DNA of 12,141 nucleotides, from assembly GCA_018262875.1 (NCBI GenBank), contig JADFDL010000025.1, forward strand, positions 1-12,141, written 5' to 3'. Below are positions 10,776 through 12,141 of the stretch, piece after piece. This DNA is from Rhodocyclaceae bacterium. Its GTDB lineage: Bacteria > Pseudomonadota > Gammaproteobacteria > Burkholderiales > Rhodocyclaceae. A program made the translations under genes and the position numbers. Numbering within the stretch: the first letter of the stretch is position 1; every line of letters begins with the position of its first letter. Under the pieces are notes generated by a model. The model was not told the DNA's origin. It ran no database searches and saw nothing but the letters and a program-made list of their open reading frames with translations.

Positions 10776-12141
10776 CTACCTGACGCAATCCACGAAGTAG
10801 CGCACCTTTCCGTTGCTTTCATCCTTGACCAGACCATGAATGTCGGTCTCGAAACCGGGGAAGCGTTCGTTGAAATCGCGTGCGTATTGCAGGTAGCTGA
10901 CGATGGTGCGGTTGAAGCGCTCGCCGGGTATCAGCAGGGGAATGCCGGGGGGGTACGGGGTGAGGAGGACGCTGGTGATGCGGTCTTCCAGCTTGTCGAT
11001 CTCGACGCGCTCGATCTCGCGGTGCGCCATCCTGGCGAAGGCATCCGAAGGGCGCATCGCCGGCACCATGTCGGAGAGGTACATCTCGGTCGTCAGCCGC
11101 GCCACGTCCTTGGCCTTGTAGACGTCGTGGATCTGCCGGCAGAGGTCGCGCAGGCCGACGCGCTCGTAGCGCGGGTGCTTGGCGACGAATTCGGGCAGCA
11201 CCTTCCACAGCGGGTGGTTCTTGTCGTAATCGTCCTTGAACTGCTGCAACTCCGTCACCATGGTGTTCCAGCGGCCCTTGGTGATGCCGATGGTGAACAT
11301 GATGAAGAAGGAGTAGAGCCCGCACTTCTCGACGATGACGCCGTGCTCGGCGAGGTATTTGGTGACGATCGCCGCCGGGATGCCCCAGTCGGCGAAGTCG
11401 CCGTCGACATTCAGTCCGGGCGTGATGACCGTCGCCTTGATCGGGTCGAGCATGTTGAAGCCGTCGGCCAGCTGGCCGAAGCCGTGCCAGCGCTCGCCCG
11501 GTTTGAGCATCCAGGCCTCGCGCTCCTCGATGCCTTCCTCGGACAGGTCATCCGGCCCCCACACCTTGAACCACCAGTCGGCGCCCCACTCCTCGTCCAC
11601 CTTGCGCATGGCGCGGCGGAAATCCAGCGCCTCGGCGATGGATTCCTCGACCAGCGCCTTGCCGCCGGGCTCCTCCATCATGGCCGCCGCCACGTCGCAG
11701 GAGGCGATGATGGCGTACTGCGGCGAGGTCGAAGTGTGCATCAGGTAGGCTTCGTTGAAGACGTCGCGGTCGAGCTTGCGGTTCTCCGAGTCCTGCACGA
11801 GGATCTGCGAGGCTTGGCTCAAACCGGCCAGCAGCTTGTGCGTCGACTGCGTCGAGAACACCATCGACTCCTTGCAGCGGGGCCGGTCGGCGCCGATGGC
11901 ATGGTAGTCGCCGTAGAAGTCGTGAAAGGCCGCATGCGGCAGCCAAGCCTCGTCGAAGTGCAGGGTATCGACCCGGGCGTCGAGCATCTCCTTGATCTCC
12001 TCGACGTTGTAGAGGATACCGTCGTAGGTGGACTGGGTGATGGTGAGCACGCGCGGCTGGCCCTTCACCTTCGAGGCGAAGGGATGGGCGGCGATTTTTC
12101 GCTGGATGTTTTCCCAGGCAAACTCGGCCTTCGGAATCGGT
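10776..12141 (-). CDS. Orn/Lys/Arg decarboxylase, C-terminal 454 residues (runs off right edge)
   Basis: This is the C-terminal part of a large PLP-dependent basic amino-acid decarboxylase (fold type I, group III). The start lies beyond 12141, because the frame is still open and family-like at the edge (PIPKAEFAWENIQRK). Key features are HFDEAWLPHAAFHDFYGDY, whose Asp contacts the PLP ring, and FSTQSTHKLLAGLSQAS, with the PLP lysine at visible residue 102. Further on come MHTSTSPQYAIIASCDVAAA, WHGF...LDPIK, GIPAAIVTKYLAEHGVIVEK, LTPYPPGIPLLIPGERF and FPGFETDIHGL. Such enzymes decarboxylate lysine, ornithine or arginine to cadaverine, putrescine or agmatine, for acid resistance or polyamine supply. 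The substrate is not decided by what is visible: parts resemble LdcI, AdiA and SpeC alike. The gene has its own terminator and is probably unrelated to the secretion operon. Confidence 0.94.
   Translation of the reverse strand, partial: PIPKAEFAWENIQRKIAAHPFASKVKGQPRVLTITQSTYDGILYNVEEIKEMLDARVDTLHFDEAWLPHAAFHDFYGDYHAIGADRPRCKESMVFSTQSTHKLLAGLSQASQILVQDSENRKLDRDVFNEAYLMHTSTSPQYAIIASCDVAAAMMEEPGGKALVEESIAEALDFRRAMRKVDEEWGADWWFKVWGPDDLSEEGIEEREAWMLKPGERWHGFGQLADGFNMLDPIKATVITPGLNVDGDFADWGIPAAIVTKYLAEHGVIVEKCGLYSFFIMFTIGITKGRWNTMVTELQQFKDDYDKNHPLWKVLPEFVAKHPRYERVGLRDLCRQIHDVYKAKDVARLTTEMYLSDMVPAMRPSDAFARMAHREIERVEIDKLEDRITSVLLTPYPPGIPLLIPGERFNRTIVSYLQYARDFNERFPGFETDIHGLVKDESNGKVRYFVDCVR

Overview
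The window looks like chromosomal DNA of a GC-rich Gram-negative bacterium, most likely a betaproteobacterium (Rhodocyclales/Nitrosomonadales-like). The clues are the GlrK-type sensor kinase, the FecR-domain proteins beside a TPR/outer-membrane-barrel protein, the codon choice and the near absence of intergenic space. Taxonomy is an inference from gene content. There are no tRNAs, rRNAs, insertion sequences or CRISPR arrays, and no gene-free stretch longer than 300 bases.

Layout. 1-579 (-) is the N-terminal part of a GlrK-like sensor kinase. It is divergent from folA (dihydrofolate reductase, 632-1132 +). A secreted FecR-domain protein (1155-1868 -) faces folA tail to tail. Divergent from it is a two-gene operon: a DUF849/BKACE-family enzyme (1978-2826 +) and a GNAT acetyltransferase (2823-3293 +), overlapping by ATGA. 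Three nucleotides further on lies the end of a long minus-strand series read from about 10650 down to 3297. In transcription order it holds a 52-residue exported peptide (10628-10470), an outer-membrane TPR-barrel protein of the Slam/DUF560 type (10343-9018), a second FecR protein with a C-terminal barrel-like domain (9001-7610), a TPR-containing GT41 (OGT/SPINDLY-like) glycosyltransferase (7534-5309), a CapK/PaaK-like adenylate-forming enzyme (5312-3933) and a QueC-like PP-loop ATPase (3917-3297). A good sigma-70-type promoter (TTGACA, 16 nt, TAAAAT) stands just before the 52-residue gene. A Rho-independent terminator at 10734-10757 closes the gene before it, an Orn/Lys/Arg decarboxylase that runs off the right edge (10776-12141 -).

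How it may work together (inference). The Slam-like barrel and its immediate neighbour, a FecR protein ending in a TbpB-like small barrel, have the gene order expected of a type XI secretion exporter and its cargo. The cargo has a Sec signal peptide without a lipobox, so it would be released or surface-held rather than lipid-anchored. Three cytoplasmic enzymes follow on the same strand: a protein-glycosyltransferase-type GT41, an acyl/aryl-activating enzyme coupled to it, and a zinc-cysteine PP-loop ATPase. This suggests that the cargo, or another surface molecule, is modified with an unusual group before export. The convergent BKACE-GNAT pair could supply or acetylate a precursor. The first FecR gene is a barrel-less paralogue of the cargo (about 81 of 121 residues identical by hand alignment over the core), so the FecR proteins flank the enzyme genes on both sides.
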